A DNA stretch of 64,000 bases, from positions 62,001-126,000 of the forward strand of contig NZ_JABETK010000001.1 of the NCBI RefSeq assembly GCF_013240295.1. Direction: 5' to 3'. Below, piece after piece: positions 45,920-53,483 of this stretch (positions are counted from its first letter, which is position 1; each line of letters starts with the position of its first letter). The notes beneath the pieces are model-generated. The model was not told the DNA's origin, searched no databases, and saw nothing but the letters and a program-made list of their open reading frames with translations. The position numbers and the translations under genes are program-made. This stretch comes from Neoaquamicrobium sediminum. Its GTDB lineage: Bacteria > Pseudomonadota > Alphaproteobacteria > Rhizobiales > Rhizobiaceae.

Positions 45920-46956
45920 CAGCCTGCCGTCTGCTCCAGCTCGGCCTCGACCTGGCTCTTGGCGGCGCGCGTCAGAAGCTGGCGCACGCGCGAGACACCG
46001 AGATCGTGCTGGTAAAGCATCTCGCGCCTGCGGGCGTCGTCGGGCATGCCCTCGAGCATGACGCGATCCTGTTCCAGAACGTTCCAGTGGTTGCGCTCCA
46101 GCCGGGCGCGATAAAGGAAACGCCAGCTATCGCGCGCGAGCCCGGAGACCTGCCGCATACGCCAGAAGAAGACCTTGCAGGTCGTCGCGTCGACCGGCGT
46201 CACGAAGCCGATGATGCGGAAGACGCCGCCGGGTCCGGCAGCCGGCGGATACGGGATCTCCAGGAAGCAGAACATCGAGCCGGGATGCACCTCGAACTCT
46301 GTCCAGTCGAAGTTTTCGCCGACCTGGCCGACACGGCTGATGCGGAACCCGGCGTCGGTCTTGTCGAGCTTCATCAGGTCCTGCTTGGAGCCAAAGGCAA
46401 GCGTGAAACTTTCGGCATGCAGGTAGCAGCCGTGCATCGGGTCGGCGAGGTTGTCGAGCGCGTAGCGGTAGTTGGTTTCCCATAGCCCGGTGCAGAGGAA
46501 GCCGGTCCAGTCGTCGCTCGTCAGTTCCTTGGGCAGCACCAGCTCCGGCGCCTCGGGCTGTTCGATCGACGGCACATAGACAAAGACCGCGTCGTTGGCC
46601 TCGGTCACCTCGAACGACTTCAGCGCCTTGCGCCCTTCGAGCGCGCATTCCGGCATCGCTGGAACCCGAACCACCACGCCATCGCCGTTGACGACCACGC
46701 CGTGATACCGGCAGCCGATATTGCCCTCGTGGATTTCGCCATAAGAGAGCGGCGCGCCGCGATGCGGGCAAAAGTCCTCGACGCAGCGCAGTCGGCCCTC
46801 AGCGTCGCGCCACAGCACGATCTTGTCGCCGAGCAGCCTTGTGCCATAGGGCTTCGTGGCCTTCACCTCGACCGACTTCGCAACCGGATACCACTGGCCG
46901 AGCAGGCCGCTGTTCACCCGGTCCTCGATCAGGGATTTCTTGTCGGTGGCTGTCAT
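45919..46956 (-). CDS. Rieske-type aromatic ring-hydroxylating oxygenase, alpha subunit
   Basis: 345-residue oxygenase. The Rieske [2Fe-2S] motif is CPHRGAPLSYGE...CRYHG (C-x-H and C-x2-H), and the mononuclear iron site is LDNLADPMHGCYLH (Asp, His, His). Length and motifs match the alpha-only (phthalate oxygenase/VanA-like) class; no beta subunit gene is present. No ferredoxin gene is in the operon; a flavodoxin and an FprA-type reductase are. The start is ATG 46956, whose GGAG site lies inside the preceding ATGGAG; ATG 46968 is possible. The substrate is unknown. Confidence 0.92.
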   Translation of the reverse strand: MTATDKKSLIEDRVNSGLLGQWYPVAKSVEVKATKPYGTRLLGDKIVLWRDAEGRLRCVEDFCPHRGAPLSYGEIHEGNIGCRYHGVVVNGDGVVVRVPAMPECALEGRKALKSFEVTEANDAVFVYVPSIEQPEAPELVLPKELTSDDWTGFLCTGLWETNYRYALDNLADPMHGCYLHAESFTLAFGSKQDLMKLDKTDAGFRISRVGQVGENFDWTEFEVHPGSMFCFLEIPYPPAAGPGGVFRIIGFVTPVDATTCKVFFWRMRQVSGLARDSWRFLYRARLERNHWNVLEQDRVMLEGMPDDARRREMLYQHDLGVSRVRQLLTRAAKSQVEAELEQTAG

Positions 46957-47016
46957 GTGCGTCTCCATCCTCGATGGTCGGAGGCCTCCCGCCTCCGCAA
47001 TGTTTCGAACGGCCTG

Positions 47017-47856
47017 CTAGTGCTGGGCCTTGGGCAGGTAGTGGAGCACCCGCTCCTCGATCATGACGAGGACCGTGTAGAGCAGGTAGCCAATGACGGT
47101 CAGGAGCACGATGGCGTTGAACACCATCGCCGCGTTCGCCTGTCCGCCGCCGTAGGAAATCAGGAAGCCGAGGCCGGTATTGCCGCCGACCAGCTCTCCG
47201 ACCGTCACGCCGATGACGGCGAGGGTCGAGGCGATGCGCAGCCCGGCCATCAGGTTCGGCACGGTGGACGGCATCTCGACCTTCAGGAAGATGCCCCAGC
47301 GCGACAGGTTGTAGGCGCGCGCCAGATTGACCAGATCGCGGTCGACGGTGCGCATGGCCTGCAGCACGTTGACGAGAACCGGGAAGAACACGATCAGCAC
47401 GGTAACCAGCAGCTTCGGCATGGCGTTGTAGCCGAACCACATGATGAAGAGCGGCGCGAAGGCGACCTTCGGGGCGATCTGCAGCGCCAGAATGTAGGGC
47501 GACAGCACCTTCTCCCAGAATTCGGACATGCCGAGCAGGTAGCCGATCACCGCGCCGAGCAGGCTGCCGATGGCAAAGCCGAGCACGGTGTAGAGCGCGG
47601 TGGAGAGCGTGTGGCCGACAAGGCCTTCCTGCATCCACATGCGCTTCAGTTCAGCAAGACAATCCGTAACCGTCGGAATGATGAACTTCGGCACGTCGAG
47701 CGCGGGCGGCAGGAACTGCCATGCGAGCAGCACGAGCACCAGAAGACCAAGGCTGACGACGAGCGTTCCCGAGCGAGCGTTCATGGCTGGCTTCCGTGGT
47801 TTGGTTGCCGAGACCGGAGCGCGTGCTCCGGTCTCTATCGAGCTTGCCTGTGTCAT
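47017..47856 (-). CDS. ABC transporter permease (SsuC/TauC type)
   Basis: 279-residue permease of the nitrate/sulfonate/pyrimidine family. Six membrane helices, the first SGTLVVSLGLLVLVLLAWQFLPP, and the coupling loop QIAPKVAFAPLFIMWFGYNAMPKLLVTVLI and RAYNLSRWGIFLKVEMPSTVPN. ATG 47856 overlaps the binding-protein stop by 4 bases. With the ATPase (48855) and NMT1-type binding protein it makes an importer, presumably for the aromatic substrate. Confidence 0.9.
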   Translation of the reverse strand: MTQASSIETGARAPVSATKPRKPAMNARSGTLVVSLGLLVLVLLAWQFLPPALDVPKFIIPTVTDCLAELKRMWMQEGLVGHTLSTALYTVLGFAIGSLLGAVIGYLLGMSEFWEKVLSPYILALQIAPKVAFAPLFIMWFGYNAMPKLLVTVLIVFFPVLVNVLQAMRTVDRDLVNLARAYNLSRWGIFLKVEMPSTVPNLMAGLRIASTLAVIGVTVGELVGGNTGLGFLISYGGGQANAAMVFNAIVLLTVIGYLLYTVLVMIEERVLHYLPKAQH

Positions 47857-48827
47857 TGGACAAAGTCGTTCGTGTAGAGATCCTCGACGGGCACGGCGGT
47901 CTGGACGATGCCGTTATCGACGTAGAAGGCCTGCACCTTGGTGATGCGCTCCGGATCGAAAGCGCCGAGCGGCTGGTTCTCGGCTTCAGGGTACACGAGG
48001 GTCGCGTAGGAGCGCATGATGCCCTCGATCTCGGCTTCCTTGCCCGCGTGCTGCGGCATAGCGGCAACGTAATCCTTCGCCGCCTGCGCCGGATCGGCGG
48101 AGATGTCCCCGACAGCCTTCAGCACCGCGCCGACGAAGCCACGAACGATCTCAGGCCGCTCGGCAATCGTCTTGTCGGATGCGATGATGGCCTGCGCCAT
48201 CGCCGGGAACACTTCGTCGACCGGCATCTGCTCCATCTCGACCCCGGCCGCCTCGATGGCCGCGATCCACTCCGGCACGCCGGAGAGCGCCTGCAGATTA
48301 CCTGCGATGGTGAGCTGGATGATGCCGCCCGGCCCGACAGCCTGTATGTCGGCGTCGCCCTTCGACAACTCCATCGAAGCGAGCACGCCGAGGAGGTTGT
48401 AATAAGTCGTGTCCTGGAAGGCGAGGACGCCGATCGCCTTGCCCTTCAGGTCGGCCGGGCCGGTGATGCCGCTGTCCTTGCGCCATGCAAGCTGTGTCAG
48501 GCCGCGCCCGCCGAGCAGCGCCACACCGCGAATGTCGAGACCGTTGGCCCGCACGATGATCGGCGTGTCGCCGATGCCGCCGCCCAGATCGGCGTTGCCG
48601 ACGGCGACCTGCGTGGCCACATCGGCACCGCCCTTGCCGACCTGGAACGTCACCTCGAGGCCGGCCTCGTCGAAATAGCCCTTGCTCTTGGCAAGCTGGA
48701 AGGGGGCGAAGGCCGGCAGGAAGTCCGGCGCGGGGAAGAGGTAGGTTACCTTTTCGGCAGCGAAGGCGGCCGTCGCGGAAGCCGCCAGCATTGCCGCGGC
48801 GATGGTCGAACGAAGCATGTGTCTCAT
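47853..48827 (-). CDS. ABC transporter substrate-binding protein (NMT1/SsuA type)
   Basis: 324-residue periplasmic protein. Signal peptide MLRSTIAAAMLAASATAAFAAE; mature part starts KVTYLFPAPDFLPAFAPFQLAKSKGYFDEAGLEVTFQVGKGG, the NMT1/THI5-like pattern, with VGNADLGGGIGDTPIIV and GKAIGVLAFQDTTYYNLLGV. Members of this family bind sulfonates, pyrimidine precursors, and many aromatic acids. It is in the operon between the ATPase and permease genes. Confidence 0.9.
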   Translation of the reverse strand: MRHMLRSTIAAAMLAASATAAFAAEKVTYLFPAPDFLPAFAPFQLAKSKGYFDEAGLEVTFQVGKGGADVATQVAVGNADLGGGIGDTPIIVRANGLDIRGVALLGGRGLTQLAWRKDSGITGPADLKGKAIGVLAFQDTTYYNLLGVLASMELSKGDADIQAVGPGGIIQLTIAGNLQALSGVPEWIAAIEAAGVEMEQMPVDEVFPAMAQAIIASDKTIAERPEIVRGFVGAVLKAVGDISADPAQAAKDYVAAMPQHAGKEAEIEGIMRSYATLVYPEAENQPLGAFDPERITKVQAFYVDNGIVQTAVPVEDLYTNDFVQ

Positions 48828-48854
48828 GAAATTCCCCTTTGCGTTCTTGAGCCG

Positions 48855-49625
48855 TCAGACGGCTTTTTCTTCGAGCTTGAGATGCTTGAACAATTGCGCC
48901 GCATAATCGCTGACCTCCGGCATCACCCTGCGACGAAGCGGCTGGTCACGATGCGGAAGGTCGACCTTGATCTCGGCCACCACGGTGCCCGGCCGTTCGG
49001 AAAGAACGAGGATGCGGTCCGACATCAGCACCGCCTCGGCGAGGTCGTGGGTGATCAGCAGCGTGGTCTTGCCGGTTTCCGAAATCGTGCCGGCAAAGCT
49101 GTTCTGGAGCAGCAGCTTGGTCTGTGCGTCGAGAGCTGAAAACGGCTCGTCCAGCAGCACGATTTCCGGCTCGATGGCCAGCGTGCGGGCAAGGGCGGCG
49201 CGCTGCCGCATGCCACCGGAAAGCTGGTAGGGATAATGGTTCTCGAACCCAGCCAGATGGCAGCGCTTCAATTCGGCCATCGCGCGATCGCGGCGTTCCG
49301 ACTTCGCCACGCCGCGCGCTTCGAGGCCGAACTCGACATTCGAGACGATGTTGCGCCAGGGCAGAAGCAGGTCCTTCTGCAGCATGAAGCCGACATGCCC
49401 GTTGGGGCCGCCGACGCGATCTTCGCTGACCAGCACCTCGCCCTGGGTCGGCTGGTAGAGGCCCGCCGTCATGCTGAGGATCGTGCTCTTGCCGCAGCCG
49501 GAAGGCCCGACAACGGATACGAACTCGCCTCCATTCACGCGGAAGCTGATGTCGTTGACGGCAACGAGATTCTGGCCGGAGCCGGTCGTGAATTCCTTCG
49601 TGACCGAGCGAAACTCAAGCGCCAT
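48855..49625 (-). CDS. ABC transporter ATP-binding protein (SsuB/TauB type)
   Basis: 256-residue ATPase. Walker [14 protein letters not shown] (about residue 38), Q loop FMLQKDLLLPWRN, signature LSGGMRQRAALARTL, Walker B IVLLDEPFSALDAQT, switch LLITHDLAEA. No extra C-terminal domain, as usual for this class. ATG 49625 lies within the end of the small HTH gene (11-base overlap). It should energise the permease at 47017. Confidence 0.92.
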   Translation of the reverse strand: MALEFRSVTKEFTTGSGQNLVAVNDISFRVNGGEFVSVVGPSGCGKSTILSMTAGLYQPTQGEVLVSEDRVGGPNGHVGFMLQKDLLLPWRNIVSNVEFGLEARGVAKSERRDRAMAELKRCHLAGFENHYPYQLSGGMRQRAALARTLAIEPEIVLLDEPFSALDAQTKLLLQNSFAGTISETGKTTLLITHDLAEAVLMSDRILVLSERPGTVVAEIKVDLPHRDQPLRRRVMPEVSDYAAQLFKHLKLEEKAV

Positions 49626-49917
49626 AGCCGTCGGCCTCATAGGCGGCATCGAGCTCGCGGTTGGTGCCCTCCAGCTCCTCGGCCAGAAGCGCCTCGTTCC
49701 AGTCCGTGCGGCCCGACCGCGGCGCGACCACGCCCTTGTCGGCAAGCTGACGCGCGACACCGGCGAAGTCGTGCTCGCCGGTTGCGAAGATCGCCATCAG
49801 CGCGTCCGCCAGCTCGTTCTCTTTCTCGTCCAGTTCGCGACCCCGGCACTGATGTGCAAGATCCGCCCGGCCCGTATCGAAGGCACGCTGCGAGAGGCGA
49901 TCTTTGAATGCGTCCAT
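49615..49917 (-). CDS. Small protein with a recombinase-like helix-turn-helix domain
   Basis: 100-residue protein, first gene of the 15-gene operon. The C-terminal two thirds (ELADALMAIFATGEHDFAGVARQLADKGVVAPRSGRTDWNEALLAEEL) looks like the small HTH domain found in serine recombinases and used alone in short proteins beside aromatic degradation genes. No catalytic recombinase domain is present. ATG 49917 lies 17 bases from the operator site. It could be a regulator of the operon or an accessory factor; both are guesses. Confidence 0.72.
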   Translation of the reverse strand: MDAFKDRLSQRAFDTGRADLAHQCRGRELDEKENELADALMAIFATGEHDFAGVARQLADKGVVAPRSGRTDWNEALLAEELEGTNRELDAAYEADGYGA

Positions 49918-49934
49918 CTCTAGCTCCCCAGCTA

Positions 49935-49958
49935 TGTTCAAATAAGAACACTTTGTTC
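49935..49958 (-). promoter_or_regulatory. Operator of the Rieske operon (copy 1 of 3)
   Basis: In the direction of the operon: GAACA-AAG-TGTTC-TTATTT-GAACA, a 13-bp inverted repeat plus a third direct half-site. Its upstream edge is 5 bases from the -10 box, so it covers the likely transcription start, and its other edge is 17 bases from ATG 49917. The same layout occurs at 50114 and 54431. Confidence 0.8.
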
Positions 49959-49963
49959 AAAAC

Positions 49964-49992
49964 AGATTGCCTCAAGCTGAAGATGGAGTCAA
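49964..49992 (-). promoter_or_regulatory. Predicted promoter of the Rieske operon
   Basis: On the minus strand TTGACT (49987-49992) and CAATCT (49964-49969) are 17 bases apart, directly upstream of the operator at 49935-49958. The -10 is weak (three of six consensus bases), which fits an activated or derepressed promoter. Confidence 0.5.
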
Positions 49993-50078
49993 CTGGCCTT
50001 GTGCAGGGCGGATCGGGCAAAACAGACGCTGGCTCGGAGAGTTGAAACGTCGGTACGCAAGGCGGCTGTCCCGGCGCG

Positions 50079-50107
50079 TTGACACGGGCATTCCACGCAA
50101 GTATCGT
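50079..50107 (+). promoter_or_regulatory. Predicted promoter of the FAD hydroxylase gene
   Basis: TTGACA (50079-50084) and TATCGT (50102-50107) are 17 bases apart, followed 6 bases later by the shared operator at 50114. The -35 is perfect consensus. Confidence 0.6.
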
Positions 50108-50113
50108 TTCTTT

Positions 50114-50137
50114 GAACAACTTGTTCATTTTTGAACA
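50114..50137 (+). promoter_or_regulatory. Operator of the FAD hydroxylase gene (copy 2 of 3)
   Basis: GAACA-ACT-TGTTC-ATTTTT-GAACA, the same half-sites and spacers (3 and 6) as at 49935. It lies between the -10 box and ATG 50153, 15 bases from the start codon. Confidence 0.8.
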
Positions 50138-50152
50138 CTGGAGTGATGCCTG

Positions 50153-51283
50153 ATGAAGATCGTGATTGCCGGCGGTGGCGTCGGAGGAATGGCGGTGGCG
50201 ATCGCCCTGCAGAAGCAGGGTCATGCAGTGACGATCTTCGAGCGGACGCGCGCGTTCGGCCGCATCGGCGCAGACGTCAACCTGACGCCCAATGCTGTCC
50301 ATGCGCTGGACGGCCTCGGCGTGGGCGATGTGCTGCGTCAGACGGCGGCCCGGCCGGAATTTCGCATCAGCCGCACCTGGGACACAGGCGAAGAGACCTC
50401 GCGGCTGCCGATGAGCACGGCCGCGGAGGAGCGTTACGGCGCACCGCAGCTCACCGTTCACCGTGCCGATCTTCTCGCCGCGCTGGAAGGCGCACTGCAG
50501 CCCGGCACCATCCGTTTTGCGTCTGCGGTCGAGACTGCGGAGCCTGATGGCGATGGTGCCGCACTGGTTCTGTCAGACGGAACGCGGGTGCAGGCCGACG
50601 TGGTGATCGGCGCCGACGGCATCCATTCCGCGGTCCGTCATGCCCTGTTCGGCGAGGATCACCCACGCTTCACCGGCTTCGTTTCCTACCGGGCCGTGTT
50701 TCCGCGCGAGCGCGGCGACGGCATCCCCAATCTCGATTCCTTCACCAAGTGGTGGGGCCCGACCGCAGACCGCCAGATCGTCACCTTCCCGCTCAATCGC
50801 GGCGAGGAAATCTTTGTCTTCGCGACGACGCCGCAGCAGGACTGGACTGAGGAAGGCTGGACGCTGCCGGGCGATATTGGCGAGTTGCGCTCCGCCTACG
50901 CCGATTTCCATCCGGAAGCGCGCGCCCTGCTGGATGCCTGCGAGGCCGTCACCCGTTCCGCGCTGCATGTGCGCGAGCCGATGGCTCATTGGTCGCGCGG
51001 TGCGATCACGCTGCTGGGCGACGCCGCCCATCCGATGGTGCCCTTCATGGCGCAGGGCGCCTGTATGGCAGTGGAGGACGCAGTGGTGCTCGGCCGCGCC
51101 CTGGAAGGCGCTACCGGTGCAACGGTGCCGAATGCACTGAAGCGCTACGAGGCGGCACGCATACAGCGCACCGCGCGCGTGCAGGAAGGGTCGCTGGCCA
51201 ACGACTGGCTGAAGCAGGGCACCAATGCCGATTGGGTCTACGGTTACGACGCCTGGGTGACGGAACTGAACGAGCCGGCTTGA
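50153..51283 (+). CDS. FAD-dependent aromatic hydroxylase, 6-hydroxynicotinate 3-monooxygenase/salicylate hydroxylase type
   Basis: 376-residue class A flavin monooxygenase. FAD-binding GxGxxG near the start (IAGGGVGGMAVAIAL), GADGIHSAVR in the middle, and GDAAHPMVPFMAQGACMAVEDA near the end. Features such as FRISRTWDTGEETSRLP, KWW before the sheet domain, and the C-terminal NADWVYGYDAW resemble NicC, the 6-hydroxynicotinate 3-monooxygenase; salicylate 1-hydroxylase is the next relative. It could introduce an ortho hydroxyl with loss of a carboxyl group. ATG 50153. Shared operators tie it to the divergent Rieske operon. The substrate is unproven. Confidence 0.87.
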   Translation: MKIVIAGGGVGGMAVAIALQKQGHAVTIFERTRAFGRIGADVNLTPNAVHALDGLGVGDVLRQTAARPEFRISRTWDTGEETSRLPMSTAAEERYGAPQLTVHRADLLAALEGALQPGTIRFASAVETAEPDGDGAALVLSDGTRVQADVVIGADGIHSAVRHALFGEDHPRFTGFVSYRAVFPRERGDGIPNLDSFTKWWGPTADRQIVTFPLNRGEEIFVFATTPQQDWTEEGWTLPGDIGELRSAYADFHPEARALLDACEAVTRSALHVREPMAHWSRGAITLLGDAAHPMVPFMAQGACMAVEDAVVLGRALEGATGATVPNALKRYEAARIQRTARVQEGSLANDWLKQGTNADWVYGYDAWVTELNEPA

Positions 51284-51339
51284 GCCGGCTCCCTTCCTGG
51301 TCACAAGAGAGGCGACCGCAACCCGCCGCCCTCGCCGTT

Positions 51340-52341
51340 TCACACTTCCATCAGATCTTCACCGACGATGACCCTGCCGGAAAAATGCCTGCTGACGCCG
51401 GCAGTCCATCCTTCCGGCGTTTCTTCCGGGTCGAAACCCGGCACGAAATGATTGAGGACGAGCGTCTTGACCTTCGCGGCCTCGGCGATGCGGCCGACAT
51501 CTTCGAGTGGCGTGTGAATGGCGATTACGGCCTGGAGAACCCGCTCGATTTCTTCGGGCGAGCGTCCCTGTGAGGCAAATTTCTCGCGGAACAATGCTGC
51601 CGTGCGCTCGGCATTGATAACCTCGTGCACCAGCACGTCGGCATCTTTCGCCAGTTCCGTCAGTTCCTCGCTGGCGGCGGTGTCACCGCTGAAGACTACG
51701 ACACGATCCGCCGTTTCGAAGCGATAGCTGTAGGAAACATGGTGCACGCCGTCCTTGTGCCCCTGGTTCGGATAGTGGGTGTTCTCGACACAGGTCACGC
51801 GAACATTGTCGTCCTCGTAAACCAGCCCGGAGGCCGATATGTCGTGCCCACGGAATAGCTCGCGCGGCGGCTTCTTGCCACCGCTGAAGGCAAGCCGCAC
51901 GGCTGCATTCGGTTCGAAATACTCGACGAACGCCTCAACCATGGCCTCCGTGCCGGGCGGCCCGTAAGCTTCGGAAGGTGAAGCGCGGCCATTCGACCAG
52001 GCGAGCCCCATCAGCGTTCCCATATCGGCATTGTGGTCGTCATGGTGATGGGTGATGAAGATGCGACCGACGCGGTGCGCCGCTATTCCGGCAAACATCA
52101 ACTGTCGCGCTACGCCGTTCCCTGCATCGACAATGTAGGGCTCGTCATTGACCAGCAGGACATTGGCAGGCTGGTTGCGTCCTGGCAGAGGCGTTGGGCC
52201 TCCGCCTGTTCCCAACAGGATCAGCCGTGTCGATTTGGCCTGCGCCGGGGGCGACTTTGCTTCAGCCGAGATGGCCGGAAAAGCTGAAGCGGCAGCGCTG
52301 GCGACCATCAGCTTCAGGCCGGTTCTGCGTGTAATGCGCAT
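51340..52341 (-). CDS. Tat-exported MBL-fold metallo-hydrolase
   Basis: 333-residue protein of the metallo-beta-lactamase fold, RNase Z/arylsulfatase-like branch. A twin-arginine signal is visible (RITRRTGLKLMVASAAASAF), so it acts in the periplasm. The metal motif is FITHHHDDHNADMGTLMG, followed by His in VENTHYPNQG, VVFSGDTAASEE (Asp), and LNHFVPGFDP. The frame extends upstream, but ATG 52341 gives the Tat signal. It lies 56 bases after the hydroxylase stop, on the opposite strand, and downstream of the cupin gene. Substrate unknown; a lactone or ester is plausible. Confidence 0.85.
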   Translation of the reverse strand: MRITRRTGLKLMVASAAASAFPAISAEAKSPPAQAKSTRLILLGTGGGPTPLPGRNQPANVLLVNDEPYIVDAGNGVARQLMFAGIAAHRVGRIFITHHHDDHNADMGTLMGLAWSNGRASPSEAYGPPGTEAMVEAFVEYFEPNAAVRLAFSGGKKPPRELFRGHDISASGLVYEDDNVRVTCVENTHYPNQGHKDGVHHVSYSYRFETADRVVVFSGDTAASEELTELAKDADVLVHEVINAERTAALFREKFASQGRSPEEIERVLQAVIAIHTPLEDVGRIAEAAKVKTLVLNHFVPGFDPEETPEGWTAGVSRHFSGRVIVGEDLMEV

Positions 52342-52454
52342 ATTTCCCCTCCTCCTCATTGTCGTTGCGGGCTGCGGCAAGAGGCGGGCATGCGCAGCCC
52401 GGTCTGTCGCCCCGGCTCTGGCCGGGGCGCAGGTCAGATCGAAGACCGTATGTC

Positions 52455-53402
52455 TCAGGCAGCTTCGTAGACGATGCTGTCTTCTTCCGCCGAACCGATG
52501 ACCGACCACACCGTCGCGTGGGCGGCAGAGTTGTTGCGGAACCAGTGCTTGCGCCCGGCCGGGGTCTTGACCAGGTCACGCGGCCCGAGTTCGAGCTCGA
52601 CCTTCTCGCCGTTCTCTTCCCAGCCCACCGTCAGCGAGCCTTCGAGGACGAGGTAAGCGTCTTCCACGTCGCGCACGATCGGCTTGATGCCGACCTGCGA
52701 CGGGATGCCGAGCATCTCCTTGCGGCAGGTGTCGTCCTCGATGCCGCCCTTGCCGACATAGACCTTGCGGGTAAAGCCCACCTTCTCCCAGACGGTCGGC
52801 AGTTCGCTGTGGCGCACCACATACTTCGCCATCAGCTTCTGCAGCGGGTGGCTGCCATTGCGGTCGAAGGGCAGCGTCTTGCCGGGTGCTGCGCCGAAGC
52901 TGCGGGCGAGCTCCGCCGGATGCTCCTTCGGATGGTAGTGATAGACGGGCGGCAGCGGCTTGCCGACGTCGACCGAGATCGACATCAGCACCGGCGTGAC
53001 GCCATCGTTGCGGAAGCCGTGGCCGATCTCACGGGCGTTGAGGATCATGTCCCTGGCGCCGAGTTTCACCTCGACGACCTCGCCGTCCTTCTCCCAGCCG
53101 ACGACCAGCACGCCGTCGATGATGAGGAAGCTCTCCTCGATCTCGTGGCTGTGACAGGCGGCATATTTGCCGGGCTCCTTGTAGATCAGGCTGACAGTGA
53201 AATGGTCCGGCTTGAGCGTCGTCGTGTCGCCGACCTTGGGCGAGCCACCGGCACCGATATAGCGCATCTGCGCGCGGGCCAGATCGTCGAAGCCGGCATT
53301 GGAAGGAAATGCGTTCCAGTCGAACGACTTGTCGGTGAAGCGGCCGACATGGGCCGCGAGTTCCTGCGCCAGCGCGGAGGTGGGCGTCGTGTGCATGGTC
53401 AT
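52455..53402 (-). CDS. Bicupin protein, possible ring-cleaving dioxygenase
   Basis: 315-residue protein with two cupin domains. Domain 1 has an exact cupin motif 1 (G-x5-HxH-x3-E-x6-G; His84, His86, Glu90) and motif 2 His128 in EIGHGFRN. Domain 2 keeps motif 2 (PAGRKHWFRN) but its motif 1 has no histidines (KPIVRDVEDAYLVLEG), so probably only domain 1 binds metal. The layout is like gentisate-type or other cupin dioxygenases, though not close enough for a name. ATG 53402. It diverges from the IclR gene at 53472, with 69 bases between, and overlies the MBL gene direction. Confidence 0.84.
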   Translation of the reverse strand: MTMHTTPTSALAQELAAHVGRFTDKSFDWNAFPSNAGFDDLARAQMRYIGAGGSPKVGDTTTLKPDHFTVSLIYKEPGKYAACHSHEIEESFLIIDGVLVVGWEKDGEVVEVKLGARDMILNAREIGHGFRNDGVTPVLMSISVDVGKPLPPVYHYHPKEHPAELARSFGAAPGKTLPFDRNGSHPLQKLMAKYVVRHSELPTVWEKVGFTRKVYVGKGGIEDDTCRKEMLGIPSQVGIKPIVRDVEDAYLVLEGSLTVGWEENGEKVELELGPRDLVKTPAGRKHWFRNNSAAHATVWSVIGSAEEDSIVYEAA

Positions 53403-53446
53403 GGGGCTGTCCTTTCTCCTCAACTGCAACAAGGCTATCGGGACGG

Positions 53447-53483
53447 TGTTTTACCTGCTAGACGATGTTTTATGGATAAAACA
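53447..53483. promoter_or_regulatory. Operator region of the second IclR-type gene and the bicupin gene
   Basis: 53466-53483 is TGTTTTAT-GG-ATAAAACA, a perfect 8-bp inverted repeat that spans the IclR gene's own start codon (ATG 53472). A further half-site TGTTTTAC lies at 53447-53454 in direct orientation. Inverted repeat plus direct half-site is the known layout for IclR-family operators such as those of PcaU and PobR. Binding would block this gene and the divergent cupin gene. Confidence 0.65.

Noticed and set aside
49615..49917. Remnant of a site-specific recombinase marking an island edge
   Set aside because: No catalytic domain, no flanking repeats or tRNA, and the gene is tightly built into the operon.
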